From Lolium rigidum (lineage: Eukaryota; Streptophyta; Magnoliopsida; Poales; Poaceae), in NCBI RefSeq assembly GCF_022539505.1, contig NC_061510.1:39767047-39831046 (forward strand): a DNA stretch of 64,000 nucleotides, read 5' to 3'. Under the pieces are notes generated by a model that saw nothing but the letters and a program-made list of their open reading frames with translations, did not search any database and was not told where the DNA came from. Below are positions 53,411 through 64,000 of the stretch, piece by piece (position 1 is the first letter of the stretch; every line of letters begins with the position of its first letter). Made by a program: the position numbers and the translations under genes.

Positions 53411-54372
53411 ACCAATGAATTATATTGTGACGCCATGTTTTTATTAGCATCTTACTTGCAATAATTTTCTTAAACATTGTCAGATAACTTTCTACTAAGA
53501 ATTAGTATACATAAGGTAGCATGTCTTTATTTAGAGGACATATGGACTGAGGAGAAAACGCTCCCCTCGCGTCGCCCCCTCCTGGCGACCGAGGGAGCGA
53601 ACCCTAGCGCTCTCCGCCGCCGCACCCCCTCCATCCTCCCCTCCTCCTCGTCGCCCCCAGAGGCGCCGGCGTCAAAGCACGCGGCGTCGGTGAAGGGGGC
53701 GGCGGGGATCTTGGCCCTCGCTCCTCCCACGGTGACTAGGTGGAGGACCGCCGCGCGAGGTTCGCCATGGTCGTGGCTGCTGCTCGGTGGGATCTCCCTG
53801 CCGGCGGCCGCCTCGGTGGGGGCTCTGGGAGCCAGGGCGGCGGCCCTGGGCGGGTGTGGACGGCGTCGGCCCTGCGGTGGGCGGCAGCCGTGGTTGAGTG
53901 CTGGCCGTCGTTCTCGGCCGCGCGGGCGGCGAGGCGACGGAGGTTGAGGGTCGTGGCACCGGTCTGCGCTGTCGGCCCGGTTGCCAGAGCTGAAGATGAA
54001 GCCTCCTCTTCCTCGTTTTGTTCTTCCCCTGCCAGATCTGGAGCTTGGTGGTTCCGGCCGCCGATTTTAGGTGTTGGGCAGTGGGTGGTGTTGGCTGGTG
54101 GTACCGGGGGAAACCTTTGGGCAACCACGACGAGGACGACGCTGCCGGCGCCGCGCTCCTTCCTGAAGGCCTCGTCGAGGTACCACTCTCACTACCCTCC
54201 TCTGCGTGGGAGAAAGCCTGGGGTTTCCTTGCGGACGGCGGCGGCGTTGCGACGTCGGTCCCCTTCCTGAAGGCGCCGTCTTGGGAACTGCAGAGGTGGG
54301 TGAACACCGGCGGTTTGAGGTGGCCGTGGCGACTCGCTCTGTTTGGCGAAGTTTTTTCCCCGTGTTGACTGG
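53411..54372. other. GC-rich DNA, possible LINE 5' region
   Basis: A 130-bp AT-rich bridge (53411-53545) leads to GCTCCCCTCGCGTCGCCCCC and long GC-rich sequence open on both strands (53672-54412 minus, 53740-54270 plus). Such leaders occur at the 5' ends of Triticeae LINEs, but no endonuclease or RT follows, because element C interrupts it. Low certainty. Confidence 0.3.
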
Positions 54373-56088
54373 TGATACATCTCCGACGTATCGATAATTT
54401 CTTATGTTCCATGCCACATTATTGATGATATCTACATGTTTTATACACATTATATGTCATATTTATGCGTTTTCCGGAACTAACCTATTGACGAGATGCC
54501 GAAGTGCCAGTTCCTGTTTTCTGCTGTTTTTGGTTTCAGAAATCCTAGTAAGGAAATATTCTCGGAATTGGACGAAATCAACGCCCAGCATCTTAGAATC
54601 CCCGGGAGCTTCCAGAACACCCGAGAGCCGCCAGAGAGGGGCCACAGGGGCCCACACATGGTGGCGGCGCGGCCCAGGAGGGGGGGCACGCCGCCCTAGT
54701 GTCTGGTGGCCCCAGACCCCTTCTGACGCCGCCCTTCCGCCTACTTAAGGTCTCCGTCGCGAAAACCCTATCACGTTCGACGAAACCGGAGAAAACCTTC
54801 CAGAGCCGCCGCCATCGCGAAGCCAAGATCTGGGGGACAGGAGTCTCTGTTCCGGCACGCCGCCGGGACGGGGAAGTGCCCCCGAAAGGCTTGTCCATCG
54901 ACACCACCGCCATCTTCACCAACGCTGTTGTCTCCCATGAGGAGGGAGTAGTTCTCCATCGGGGCTCGGGGCTGTACCGGTAGCTATGTGGTTAATCTCT
55001 CTCCTATGTGCTTCAATACAATAATCTCATGAGCTGCCTTACATGATTGAGATTCATATGATGATGCTTGTAATCTAGATGTCATTATGCTAGTCAAGTG
55101 GGTTTTACTTATGTGATCTCCGGAGACTCCTTGTCCCACGTGTGTAAAGGTGACGAGTGTGTGCACCGTGTGGGTCTCTTAGGCTATATTTCACGAGAAT
55201 ACGTATTCAACTGTTATGAATGGCATAGTGAAGTGCTTATTTATATCTCTTTATGATTGCAATGTGTTTTGTATCACAATTTATATGTGTGCTACTCTAG
55301 TGATGTTATTAAAGTAGTTTATTCCTCCTGCACGGTGTAATGGTGACGGTGTGTGCATCGTGTAGTACTTGGCGTAGGCTATGATTGTGATCTCTTGTAG
55401 ATTATGAAGTTAACTATTGCTATGATAGTATTGATGTGATCTATTCCTCCTTTCGTAGTGTGAAGGTGACGAGTGTGCATGCTATGTTAGTACTTGGTTT
55501 GGTTATGTTGATCTGTCATGCACTCTAAAGTTATTTAAATATGAACATTGAATATTGTGGAGCTTGTTAACTCCGGCATTGAGGGTTCGTGTAATCCTAC
55601 ACGGTTAGTGGTGTTCATCATCCAACAAGAGGGTGTAGAGTCTAGCATCTATCTATTTATTCTGTTATGTGATCAATGTTGAGAGTGTCCACTAGTGAAA
55701 GTATGATCCCTAGGCCTTGTTCCTAAATACTGCTATCGTTGCTTGTTTACTGTTTTACTGCATCTTTACTTCCTGCAATATTACTACCATCATCTGCACG
55801 CCAGCAAGCACTTTTCTGGTGCTAGTACTACTGCTCATACTTATTCATACCACCTGTATTTCACTATCTCTTCACCGAACTAGTGCACCTATTAGGTGTG
55901 TTGGGGACACAAGAGACTTCTTGCTTTGTGGTTGCAGGGTTGCTTGAGAGGGATATCTTTGACCTCTTCCTCCCCGAGTTCGATAAACCTTGGGTGATCC
56001 ACTTAAGGGAAACTTGCTGCTGTTCTACAAACCTCTGCTCTTGGAGGCCCAACACTGTCTACAAGAATAGAAGCACCCGTAGACATCA
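54373..56088 (+). repeat. Element C 5' LTR
   Basis: 1716 bp, TGATACATCTCCGACG (one change in the terminal palindrome) to CCCGTAGACATCA. It differs from the A LTR mainly in the GC-rich leader, 54580-54760. Confidence 0.92.
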
Positions 56089-56098
56089 AGCACTTTTC

Positions 56099-56245
56099 TG
56101 GCGCCGTTGCCGGGGAGGAAAGGTAAACGGCACACACACACCGGATCCCGGCAACGAAGCTATTTTCTGGCGCCGTTGCCGGGGAGGAAAGGTAAAAGGC
56201 ACTCATACTCCGGTCCCAGGTATAGTACTTTTCTGGCGCCGTTGT
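56099..56245 (+). other. Tandemly repeated tRNA-Asp primer-binding site
   Basis: TGGCGCCGTTGCCGGGGA at 56099 and 56168 are exact; a truncated copy (TGGCGCCGTTGT) is at 56234. The repeat period is 66-69 bp and includes GGAGGAAAGGTAAA. Between copies 1 and 2, GATCCCGGCAACG (56144-56156) resembles the tRNA-Asp 3' end itself and is complementary to the primer site. Confidence 0.88.
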
Positions 56246-56320
56246 GTGTGTGCTCGAAGCTATTTCCTTTAGATCCTGCATTTGCATCTTTTTGTTTCTT
56301 GTTTACACTAGTTTGGCATA

Positions 56321-57047
56321 ATGGACAACAATGAGCTTCTTATTCTATTTCCTGATTTAAGACATGGATGGTTTGATGCGAAAATTAAAAAACCTATGGA
56401 ACATATTAGTATGAACGCTTTGAACACCATTGTTGCTAATGATATGGAAAATTCTAAGCTTGGGGAAGGCTGGCTTTGATGAGCATGATATTTTTAGTCC
56501 CCCAAGCATTGAGGAGAAAATTTACTTTGATGATACTTTGCCTCCTATTTATGATGATTATAATGATATTGGTCTTTTAGTACCACCTGTTATGGAGGAT
56601 AAATTTGATTATGATTACAATATGCCTCCTATATTTGATGATGAGAATAATAATGATAGCTACTTTGTTGAATTTGCTCCCACTACAACTAATAAAATTG
56701 ATTATGCCTATGTGGAGAGTAATAATTTTATGCATGAGACTCATGATAAGAATGCTTTATGTGATAGTTATATTGTTGAGTTTGCTCATGTTGCTACTGA
56801 AAGTTATTATGAGAGAGGAAAATATGGTTGTAGAAATTTTCATGTTACTAAAACACCTCTCTATATGCTGAAATTTTTGAAGTTACACTTGTTCTATCTT
56901 CCTATGCTTGTTACTTTTTTCTTCATGAACTTGTTTATTTACAAAACTCCTATGCATAGGAAGCATGTTAGACTTAAATTTGTTTTGAATTTGCCTCTTG
57001 ATGCTCTCTTTTGCTTCAACTACTATTTCTTGCGAGTGCATCATTAA
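56321..57047 (+). pseudogene. Element C copy of the A/B/C ORF (single frameshift)
   Basis: The start MDNNELLILF is identical to element A. One extra G near 56466 (GGGGAAGGCTGG against GGGGAAGCTGG) shifts the frame; the rest, to YYFLRVHH at 57047, is open. Differences from A include VPPVMEDKFDYDYN and an added THD near residue 140. The acidic PP repeats, SYYERGKYGCRNFH and the hydrophobic tail are retained. The single indel looks recent, so the protein was probably maintained until shortly before insertion or decay. Confidence 0.78.
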
Positions 57048-59072
57048 AGCTGCTTGAGCCCATCTTAATGGCTATAAAGAAAGAACTTCTTGGGAGATAA
57101 CCCATGTGTTTATTTTGCTACAGTACCTTTATTTTATATTTGTGTCTTGGAAGTTGTTACTACTGTAGCAACCTCTCCTTATCTTAGTTTTGTGCATTGT
57201 TGTGCCAAGTAAAGTCTTTGATAGTAAGGTTCATACTAGATTTGGATTACTTGCACGAAACAGATTTCTTTGCTGTCACGAATCTGGGCCTAATTCTCTG
57301 TAGGTAACTCAGAAAATTATGCCAGTTTACGTGAGTGATCCTCAGATATGTACGCAACTTTCATTCAATTTGGGCATTTTCATCTGAGCAAGTCTGGTGC
57401 CATTTTAAAATTCGTCTTTACGGACTGTTCTGTTTTGACAGATTCTGCCTTTTATTTCACATTGCTTCTTTCGCTGTGTTGGGTGGATTTCTTTGTTCCA
57501 TTACCTTCCAGTAGCTTTGGGCAATGTCCGGAAGTGTTAAGAATGATTGTGTCACCTCTGAACATGTGAGTTTTTGATTATGCACTAACCCTCTAATGAG
57601 TTTGCTTTGAGTTTGGTGTGGAGGAAGTTTTCAAGGGTCAAGAGAGGAGGATGATATACTATGATCAAGAAGAGTGAAAAGTCTAAGCTTGGGGATGCCC
57701 CGTGGTTCATCCCTGCATATTTCAATAAGACTCAAGCGTCTAAGCTTGGGGATGCCCAAGGCATCCCCTTCTTCATCAACAATTTATCAGGTTTCTTTTC
57801 TTGAAACTATATTTTTATTCAGTCACATCTTATGTACTTTACTTGGAGCGTCTGTTTGCTTTTGTTTTTGTTTTTGTTTGAATAAATGCTTGTGTGGGAG
57901 AGAGACACGCTCCGCTGGTTCATATGAACACATGTGTTCTTAGCTTTTAATGTTCATGGCGAAGGTTGAAACTGCTTCGTTAATTGTTATATGGTTGGAA
58001 ACGGAAAATGCTACATGTAGTAATTGATAAAATGTCTTAGATAATTTGATACTTGGCAATTGTTGTGCTCATGTTTAAGCTCTTGCATCATATACTTTGC
58101 ACCCATTAATGAAGAAATACATAGAGCTTGCTAAAATTTGGTTTGCATATTTGGTCTCTCTAAAGTCTAGATAATTTCTAGTATTGAGTTTTGAACAACA
58201 AGGAAGACGGTGTAGAGTCTTATAATGTTTACAATATGTCTTTTATGTGAGTTTTGCTGCACCGGTTCATCCTTGTGTTTGTTTCAAATAACCTTGCTAG
58301 CCAAAACCTTGTATCGAGAGGGAATACTTCTCATGCATCCAAAATCCTTGAGCCAACCACTATGCCATTTGTGTCCACCATACCTACCTACTACATGGTA
58401 TTTCTCCGCCATTCCAAAGTAAATTGCTTGAGTGCTACCTTTAAATTTCCATCATTCGCCTTTGCAATATATAGCTCATGGGACAAAATAGCCTTAAAAA
58501 CTATTGTGGTATTGAATATGTACTTATGCACTTTATCTCTTATTAAGTTGCTTGTTGTGCGGTAACCATGTTTTCTGGGGACGCCATCACCTTTTTACCT
58601 TTGTTGAATATCATGTGAGTTGCTATGCATGTTCGTCTTGTCTGAAGTAAGGGCGGTTTTCACAATCAAATGGTTTGAGTATGCATACTTGTTAGAGAAG
58701 AACATTGGGCCGCTAACTAAAGCCATGAATCATGGGGAAGTTTCGGTTTGGACATAAAACCTCAATCTCTTATGAGAATATTAAGCTGTTGAATGCTTAA
58801 GCATTAAAAGAGGAGTCCATTATCACGTTGTCTATGTTGTCCCGGTATGGGTGTCTAAGTTGAAGAATGATCAAAAGCGAGAAATCCAATGTGAACTTTC
58901 TCCTTAGACCCTTGTACAGGCGGCATAGAAGTACCCCTTTGTGACACTTGGTTGAAACATATGTTATGCAATGATAATCCGTGTTAATCCAAGCTAATTA
59001 GGACAAGGTGCGGGCACTATTAGTACACTATGCATGAGGCTTGCAACTTGTAAGATATAATTTACATGATAC
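57048..59072 (+). other. Element C non-coding internal region
   Basis: Matches element A 22798-24845. CTAAGCTTGGGGATGC at 57683 and 57740; perfect hairpin at 57748-57768 as in A and B. It ends at CATGATAC, where Tat2 begins. Confidence 0.8.
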
Positions 59073-60236
59073 TGTTGCGGTCAGAAACCCACCGGCGGGC
59101 AGCGACGGGCAACACCGTAGAGCCGGGAATCTCCCAGGACTGCGGCTGGCCCTGGTCCCTCCGAGCGACGGCCCGCAAAGCCTTCGGCACGCACGTCCGA
59201 TGCTGATGCAGGGCGTGCCACCTGACCTATACACGGTCGGGAAGGTGTTGGATGATGCCTCGCTTAGTTTCCTGCATGGCATACACGTAAACATTAAATA
59301 CGAGCCTCGATCGGCTCTCAGGTTGTCCTGTGAATTGGCTCAAGGAGCCGATCCACCCATGATGCGTACGAGGTGTACGATCAGATGGTGGTCCTGCTTG
59401 ATCAAGATGAAGCTAACACGACCTACTACGATTTGGGGTTTTCACCGCATAATCGGAACATCCTACTCGTGATCGAGCACGGCGGCCACGCACGGTGATC
59501 GTAAACCGACCCTAGACAAGGCCTAAAAACCAACACAAAGTTGATCCTCGGAACATCCTGTCTAGGGCTAGCAAACTACACCCTACGCGCCCTTGGATCC
59601 TTCGACCCGTTTGTAAGGCCTAACGATGCAGATATTAAACTAATCCTTGAAAAAACAAGGAGCAATCATAACGGATCGGATCTACTAAACAAAGATCAAG
59701 CGGGGTGCCGCCCTTACACCCAAGATAGGTGTAAGGGCGGCTAGATGCCTAAGGGTTGCACGACGATAGCATATGATATGATGAACGATGCTAACCCTAA
59801 CACATCTATGATAACTACGTTGCTCGCCATCAAAAAGGCTTCAGTGCGAGCAACGCATGAACGACGAATAAACGTGTGCTGCCTAGATCGCAAGATGCGA
59901 TCTAGGCGACATGGTGCTACCCGGAAGAAACCCTCGAGACGGGGAGTTGGCGATGCGCCTAGATTGGTTTGTGGTGAACGTGATTGTTGTTTATTTCATA
60001 AACCCTAGATACATATTTATAGTCCGGGGGACTTTCTAATTCAGGCGTGCACCTAACCGTGCACGGGTTAAACTCTAACTTCTAAACGACACGTATCCTA
60101 CTATGTTACAGATACACGGGCAAACTAGCCCAAACTTGGTATACAAGGCCGATTCATGTATTCCTTCTATGTATATTCTTCAAGCCCATCTTCAATCGCG
60201 GCCCACCTCCGATCCGGTCAAATTCTGGTGATAACA
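59073..60236 (-). repeat. Tat2 3' LTR
   Basis: 1164 bp, plus-strand TGTTGCGGTC to GGTGATAACA; the minus strand matches the Tat1 LTRs with moderate divergence. Hairpins are conserved at 59707-59741 (14-bp stem) and 59881-59907 (12-bp stem); the GCCGAT hairpin near 59310-59352 has decayed. TATA box on the minus strand at 60014-60021. Confidence 0.92.
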
Positions 60237-60445
60237 CATGCCCCCTGGTTTTGGAAATGACATTTCCAAAATCATTACGCTTTCCTTCGTCGGGTCATGT
60301 CGTGGCGGAGCGAGAAACCGCCGCGGTATCCTTCATCATGATGCCTTGCCTCCTCCACTTCTCCGCGTGGCTCGACGGTTTTTTTTTTTCTGTTGGGCAC
60401 CACTTCCTCGGAAACTGTTGTGGCATTGAACCTCCACTATATCCA

Positions 60446-60453
60446 TTATTTAA
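60446..60453 (+). promoter_or_regulatory. TATA box for the Tat2 antisense ORF
   Basis: TTATTTAA within CCATTATTTAACCGTG, 78 bp before the ATG at 60531. CTATATCC lies 9 bp upstream, as in Tat1. Spacing and flanks are conserved with Tat1 17241-17248. Confidence 0.6.
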
Positions 60454-60530
60454 CCGTGTCGAGCAGTTCGCCCTTTCACCCTCCTGCTCCGTACTAGCCA
60501 TCGGCAAAAAACCCTCATTCCTCCGTAGCC

Positions 60531-61001
60531 ATGTCTTCTTCCTCCTCCTCCTCCTCAAACCTCTCCGATGTATCATCTTCCTTCCGTGAGCCGACGCCAG
60601 AGTGGGGCTCGTTGGCGGCGCACGACATTCTCGCCCCAACGACGTGGGACAAGGAGGAGCACGATTCCTCCATCTGGTCCGAGGATGACAAATCCTTGAC
60701 CGACGGAGAGGACGACCTTCGATTCCTCGTCGACGGGGAGGAGGAGGCGGAGAGCGAGGATGACCGCTTCTCCTGGGACGACTTCACCTCCTCCGAGGAA
60801 GAGGTGGAGGATGACGACGACGACTCCCTCGAAGGTTACCCACCGGCGAAGCGCCTCCGCGCCTGGTGGGACGACGACAGCGATGACGACGATGAGGAAG
60901 ACGAGGCTCCCGTAGAAGGCTACGGGAGCAGCGATGAGGAGCCTACCAGCAGCTGCGCCGGCGGCAGCGATGACGACGACAAGGGCAGTAACGGCCCTTA
61001 G
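60531..61001 (+). CDS. Tat2 antisense acidic ORF (156 aa)
   Basis: Intact frame, opposite to pol. MSSSSSSSSNLSDV start, DSSIWSEDDKSLTDGEDD and LRFLVDGEEEAESEDD in the middle, YPPAKRLRAWW basic motif, poly-Asp, and the same GSNGP C-terminus as Tat1 16673-17164. It differs from the Tat1 protein at many positions and by several small in-frame indels, yet both remain open, even though the pol genes of both elements are broken. That pattern suggests past selection on the protein. No catalytic motif. Likely nuclear, from composition and the basic PPAKR motif; role unknown. Confidence 0.78.
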   Translation: MSSSSSSSSNLSDVSSSFREPTPEWGSLAAHDILAPTTWDKEEHDSSIWSEDDKSLTDGEDDLRFLVDGEEEAESEDDRFSWDDFTSSEEEVEDDDDDSLEGYPPAKRLRAWWDDDSDDDDEEDEAPVEGYGSSDEEPTSSCAGGSDDDDKGSNGP

Positions 61002-61089
61002 ATTAGGGACTAGTAGTAGTAGTCGGCTTTTGTTCTTTCTTCCTTTTTGTCAACTTTGCCGATCGTCGAACGAAGTCGATGTACAAAGA

Positions 61090-61423
61090 GCCGATGACAG
61101 GGCATCGGCTTGCACTATAAACGCGATTCGAGGCCAAGCCGTTGCCTATCCACACGGTCCAACAGGTCTAGTTTCCGTCCAAACCATCTCAAACGTGCAG
61201 ATTGAACTCCTCAACAAACCACTAGGATGACTTATCCCAAATATTATGATTGAGCTTGCTCCTCTAGAGTCGATGATAATGCATCGGCTTTATTATTCTG
61301 AAGTCGATGCCCGTGCATCGGCTGTACGCACACTGTTGTCTCCACATGCTTGTATACTGAAGTCGATGTCTGTACATCGGCTGTGATTTGATTTTTTTTT
61401 TACTGGCCGATTTAAAATCGGCC
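61090..61423 (-). promoter_or_regulatory. Five-member hairpin array in Tat2
   Basis: AGYCGATG, 6 nt, CATCGGCT at 61090-61111 (perfect), 61268-61289, 61302-61323 and 61361-61382, then GGCCGAT...ATCGGCC at 61405-61423 next to the pol stop. Loop sequences differ but stems are kept, the expected pattern if structure matters. Four members have a match in type in Tat1. Confidence 0.75.
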
Positions 61424-61431
61424 TCCATATC

Positions 61432-62690
61432 TCACTGCCCATCCTCCCACATGCTTGGGAAATACTTCTTGAGATGTTGGCCATTGACGGCCACTGGGAA
61501 CTTCACACCATCCAAGCTGTTCAAGCATGTAGGCATTGCCCTTGAACTCTGGATGACTTTGTAAGGACCGTGCCAATTAGGAGACCATTTGCCGTATGCT
61601 TTATCCCTAGTTCCTAGCGGCAACACGGCTTCCCATACTAGATCACCAACTTGAAACTCCTTTGGTCTTACCTTTTTATTGTATGCCCGAGCTACCCTGG
61701 CTTTGTTCTCTTTAATCTTCTCTAACGACCAAAGTCTAAGTTCCGTTGCATCCTCAATAGTGTCACTCATCGGAGTTGCATATTCCTCGGGTGTCGAGTC
61801 ATTCGAAACGTGACACGTCTCGATCCAGCCGTAATTTCCCAAGGTAATACGGCCTCCTGCCTATAGACAAGCTGGTACGGCGAAGTCTTTATAGCTCCAT
61901 GGCATGACATGCGATAGGCCCACAAAGCCTCGACAATGTCTCATGCCACACCACAGGGTTCTCCTCGATCTTCCTCTTAATCAGCTTGATCAGGCTTTGA
62001 TTGGATGCTTCGGCTTGCCCGTTGGCTTGAGCGTAGTATGGAGATGATCGGATTAGCTTAATCCCCATGTCATCGCAGAACTTTCCGAATTCTTTAGAGA
62101 CAAAAATCGAACCTCCATCGGTCGTGATGGTTTGGGGAATCCCGAACCTATGAATGACATGTTCTTTGACAAATTGGATAACATCTTCCGATTTTACTTT
62201 CTTCATGGGTACGGCCTCCACCCATTTGGTGAAATAATCTGTAATGGCCAGAATCCACTCGTGGTTTTTGCTTGACGGAGGATGTATCTTGCCGATCATA
62301 TCCATGCCCCAACCTCGAAATGGCCAAGGTTTGATGATGGGGTTCATTGCCGACGCGGGTACCATCTGGATTTTCCCGAACATTTGACACGCTTGGCATC
62401 CCTTGTAGTAGTTGAAGCGAGTCTTCCGGCATGGTAGGCCAATAAAACCCCGATCGCCTAATTAACCACTTCATCTTATGGGCCGATTGGTGAGTTCCAC
62501 GAGCGCCTTCATGCACCTCATGTAAGAGCCGATTAGACTCGATTGGTCCCGGGCATTTAAGTAGTAACCCTTCCAACGTCCTGTAGAACATGTCATCTCC
62601 TATAAGGACATATTTCATAGCCTTGTATCTTATCCTTTTGGGTGCCCCCGAGCCGAATCCTTCAAATAATTGAAGATATCGGTTCTCCAA
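61432..62690 (-). pseudogene. Tat2 integrase (frameshifted)
   Basis: Three overlapping frames carry the domain. 62690-62148 has the zinc-binding HEVHEGARGTHQSAHKM. 62383-61889 has the core, with Asp in GWGMDMIG, Asp in TTDGGSIF and Glu in NGQAEASN. 61842-61432 has the C-terminal WHGPYK module and the stop shared with Tat1 (PSMWEDGQ). Frame breaks lie near 62390-62420 and 61850-61890. All three catalytic acids are present, but no single protein is encoded. Confidence 0.87.
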
Positions 62691-63249
62691 TCATCCTGTT
62701 CCGGGAACCGCACTCGAACTTCGACCCGTCGGGTATGTCCTTGTATCCCGACGCCATCCGTGCGAGATCATTGGCGTCGGTATTCCGAGACCTTGGGACC
62801 CAATTGAAATTGATGTACCGAAAATGTGTCATCAGCTCACGACACTCCACCCAATATGGAAAAAGTGATTCACTCTTGCACTTGTATTCGTCCGTGAGTT
62901 GAGAGATCACCAACTTCGAGTCTCCAAAAAGCTCCACTGCTTCTGCCCCGGCTTCCAAAAGCAACTCCATCCCCTTGCGCACTGCCTCATACTCAGCAAC
63001 ATTGTTGGTGCAAGGGGCAGATAGCCTGATGGCGAAAGAATATGTTGCCCCCCGAGGCGACACGAGCAGAATGCCGATGCCACAACCATCGTCACAAGCC
63101 GATCCATCGAAGAACATAGCCCACGCACGTACGGATAGTGCCGCTATATTAGTATTAATCCGCTCAGCTATAAGATCGGCCAACGCTTGTCCCTTGACTG
63201 CTTTCGCAGGCGATACCGAAGGTCGAACTCCGTCGGCGCAAACATCCAC
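62650..63249 (-). pseudogene. Tat2 second (archaeal-type) RNase H
   Basis: A 195-codon open stretch with the four acidic positions FFDGS, AEYEAV, GDSKL and NDLARM, cleaner than in Tat1. It connects to the first RNase H by a frameshift near 63170-63250 and to integrase by one near 62660-62690. Confidence 0.88.
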
Positions 63250-64000
63250 TTACCAAGCCGGCCTTTCAAAACAGGGGCCGACGGCATGTGCTTGACAACG
63301 TCGACTTGCGGATGACGATGATCTCTCGCCGTCAAAAGGATGTGATGGAGCTTGGTGCGGGTGAAGAACGAGGCAAAGGCAAAGCTTCTCGACCTCAGGA
63401 TACCTTGTCTCCGCGTCCAACATCCTTCTGCTGAGGTAGAAGACGACTTTCTCAACACCCTCATAAAGTTGCACCACCACCGAAGCGATGGACGTGTCAG
63501 CTACTGACAAGTAGATATAGAACGGCCTGTCTTGTTGGGGTGGAACCAGCACAGGCGGCGTCGTCAGATACCGCTTAATCTCGTCAAACGCTCGCTGTTC
63601 GTTACGCCCCCAGTGAAACTCGTCATCAGATTTGATCTTTACCAGCGCCATGAACGGCTCGATTCGTCCTGACAGGTTAGAGATGAATCGTCGGACGAAG
63701 TTGATCTTGCCGATAAGACGCTGGAGCTCTTTCTTCGTGGTGGGCGGCTGCATGGTACGCACTGCCTCCTGGCTTTTCAGGCCGATCTCAATTCCCCGTT
63801 CATGAACCAAAAAACCTAGGAACTGACCGACCGTCACACCAAAGGCACACTTCTTCGGATTCATTCTCAGTCCGAACTTCCGAGTTCGGTCTAGGATGCG
63901 TCGCAAATCATCCAAGTGTCCCTCCATGGAGACAGACTTGACCACCACGTCATCGATGTAGATTTCCACCAACTTGCCGATCGGATCGTGAAATATATAA
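63168..64000 (-). pseudogene. Tat2 RT C-terminus and Ty3-type RNase H (truncated by the window)
   Basis: Enters at the window edge just before the RT catalytic YIDDVVVKS (about 63955). It then continues open through KKCAFGVTVGQFLGF, KINFVRRFISNLSGRIEPF and VVFYLSRRMLDAETRYPE. It shifts frame near 63370 (CLVLHPHQAP) and resumes in 63464-63168 (LKGRLGKWMFAPTEFDLRY). It shows what the damaged Tat1 segment 13790-14436 once looked like. Confidence 0.87.

Larger units (their letters stand above)
54373..59072 (+). mobile_element. Element C: third A-type non-autonomous LTR element, interrupted by Tat2
   Basis: 5' LTR 54373-56088, internal region from 56089. It is close to element A throughout, but broken at 59072 at the position equivalent to 24845 in A. 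The remaining internal part (about 550 bp) and the 3' LTR should lie beyond the window on the far side of Tat2. The preceding five bases are ACTGG; the other duplication cannot be seen. Confidence 0.9.
59073..64000 (-). mobile_element. Tat2: Tat-lineage gypsy element, partial, runs off the window
   Basis: Same family as Tat1, in reverse orientation, inserted in element C. Visible from its 3' LTR (59073-60236) through the antisense ORF, hairpin array, INT, second RNase H, RNase H and the end of RT. Gag, PR and the 5' LTR lie beyond 64000. The expected target duplication is GATAC (59068-59072). Confidence 0.93.

Noticed and set aside
53672..54412. Long minus-strand open frame (246 codons) in GC-rich DNA
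   Set aside because: Several frames on both strands are open here, composition is Pro/Arg/Ser/Thr-rich without domain, and it runs into the LTR of element C. GC content explains it.
60295..60787. Minus-strand Ser- and Arg-rich frames
   Set aside because: Shadows of the Tat2 acidic ORF and of its leader.
1..64000. tRNA, rRNA or small nuclear RNA genes
   Set aside because: None found by eye. tRNA-Asp-like words are primer-binding sites, not tRNA genes.

Overview
The window looks like intergenic chromosome from a large-genome grass, most likely the Triticeae (wheat, barley, Aegilops). I infer this from nested full-length LTR retrotransposons, a BARE/Angela-type Copia LTR with an initiator-tRNA-Met primer site, Tat-lineage Ty3/gypsy elements with a second RNase H, and non-autonomous LTR elements with a tRNA-Asp primer site. 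No host gene is convincingly intact. Family names are given only at lineage level because no database was searched.

Layout. 1-6665: mosaic of low-information DNA, a MITE-like element (1732-2122), a hAT transposase remnant (2631-3373) and two minus-strand gene remnants, each with an upstream array of GGCGGGAA-type motifs. 6666-18601: complete Tat-lineage gypsy element (Tat1, plus strand, TSD GACAC) with a degraded gag-pol, a reverse-oriented solo LTR inside it (10390-11977, TSD TCCAC), and an antisense acidic ORF after pol. 18672-32539: non-autonomous LTR element B, whose 5' LTR was split by related element A (20191-27109, TSD TGTGC). 32637-42915: a second gypsy lineage (element D, minus strand, TSD AACTG) with an intact 648-codon RNase H-integrase ORF, a mutated RT, a deleted gag, and spliced genes on the opposite strand between pol and the 3' LTR. 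44206-52696: complete but decayed Copia element (E, TSD CCAAC). 54373-59072: element C, a third member of the A/B group, interrupted at 59073 by Tat2, a minus-strand relative of Tat1 that runs off the window.

How the parts fit. The history is nested insertion: A into B, a solo-LTR element into Tat1, Tat2 into C. Exact 5-bp duplications support Tat1, A, D, E and the solo LTR. The autonomous elements carry recognisable PR, RT, RNase H and INT modules, mostly broken by frameshifts. A, B and C carry no enzyme and must have been moved by a partner that also uses tRNA-Asp.

Best candidates for something undescribed: (1) the A/B/C elements share one non-enzymatic ORF of about 239 codons, with acidic proline-punctuated repeats and a hydrophobic C-terminus; (2) Tat1 and Tat2 share an antisense acidic ORF whose TATA box sits the same distance upstream of the ATG in both; (3) element D has a multi-exon antisense gene region bounded by repeats of one small hairpin; (4) element C has a tandemly repeated primer-binding site, which suggests how LTR edges may shift; (5) several families carry arrays of perfect short hairpins or duplicated polypurine tracts.
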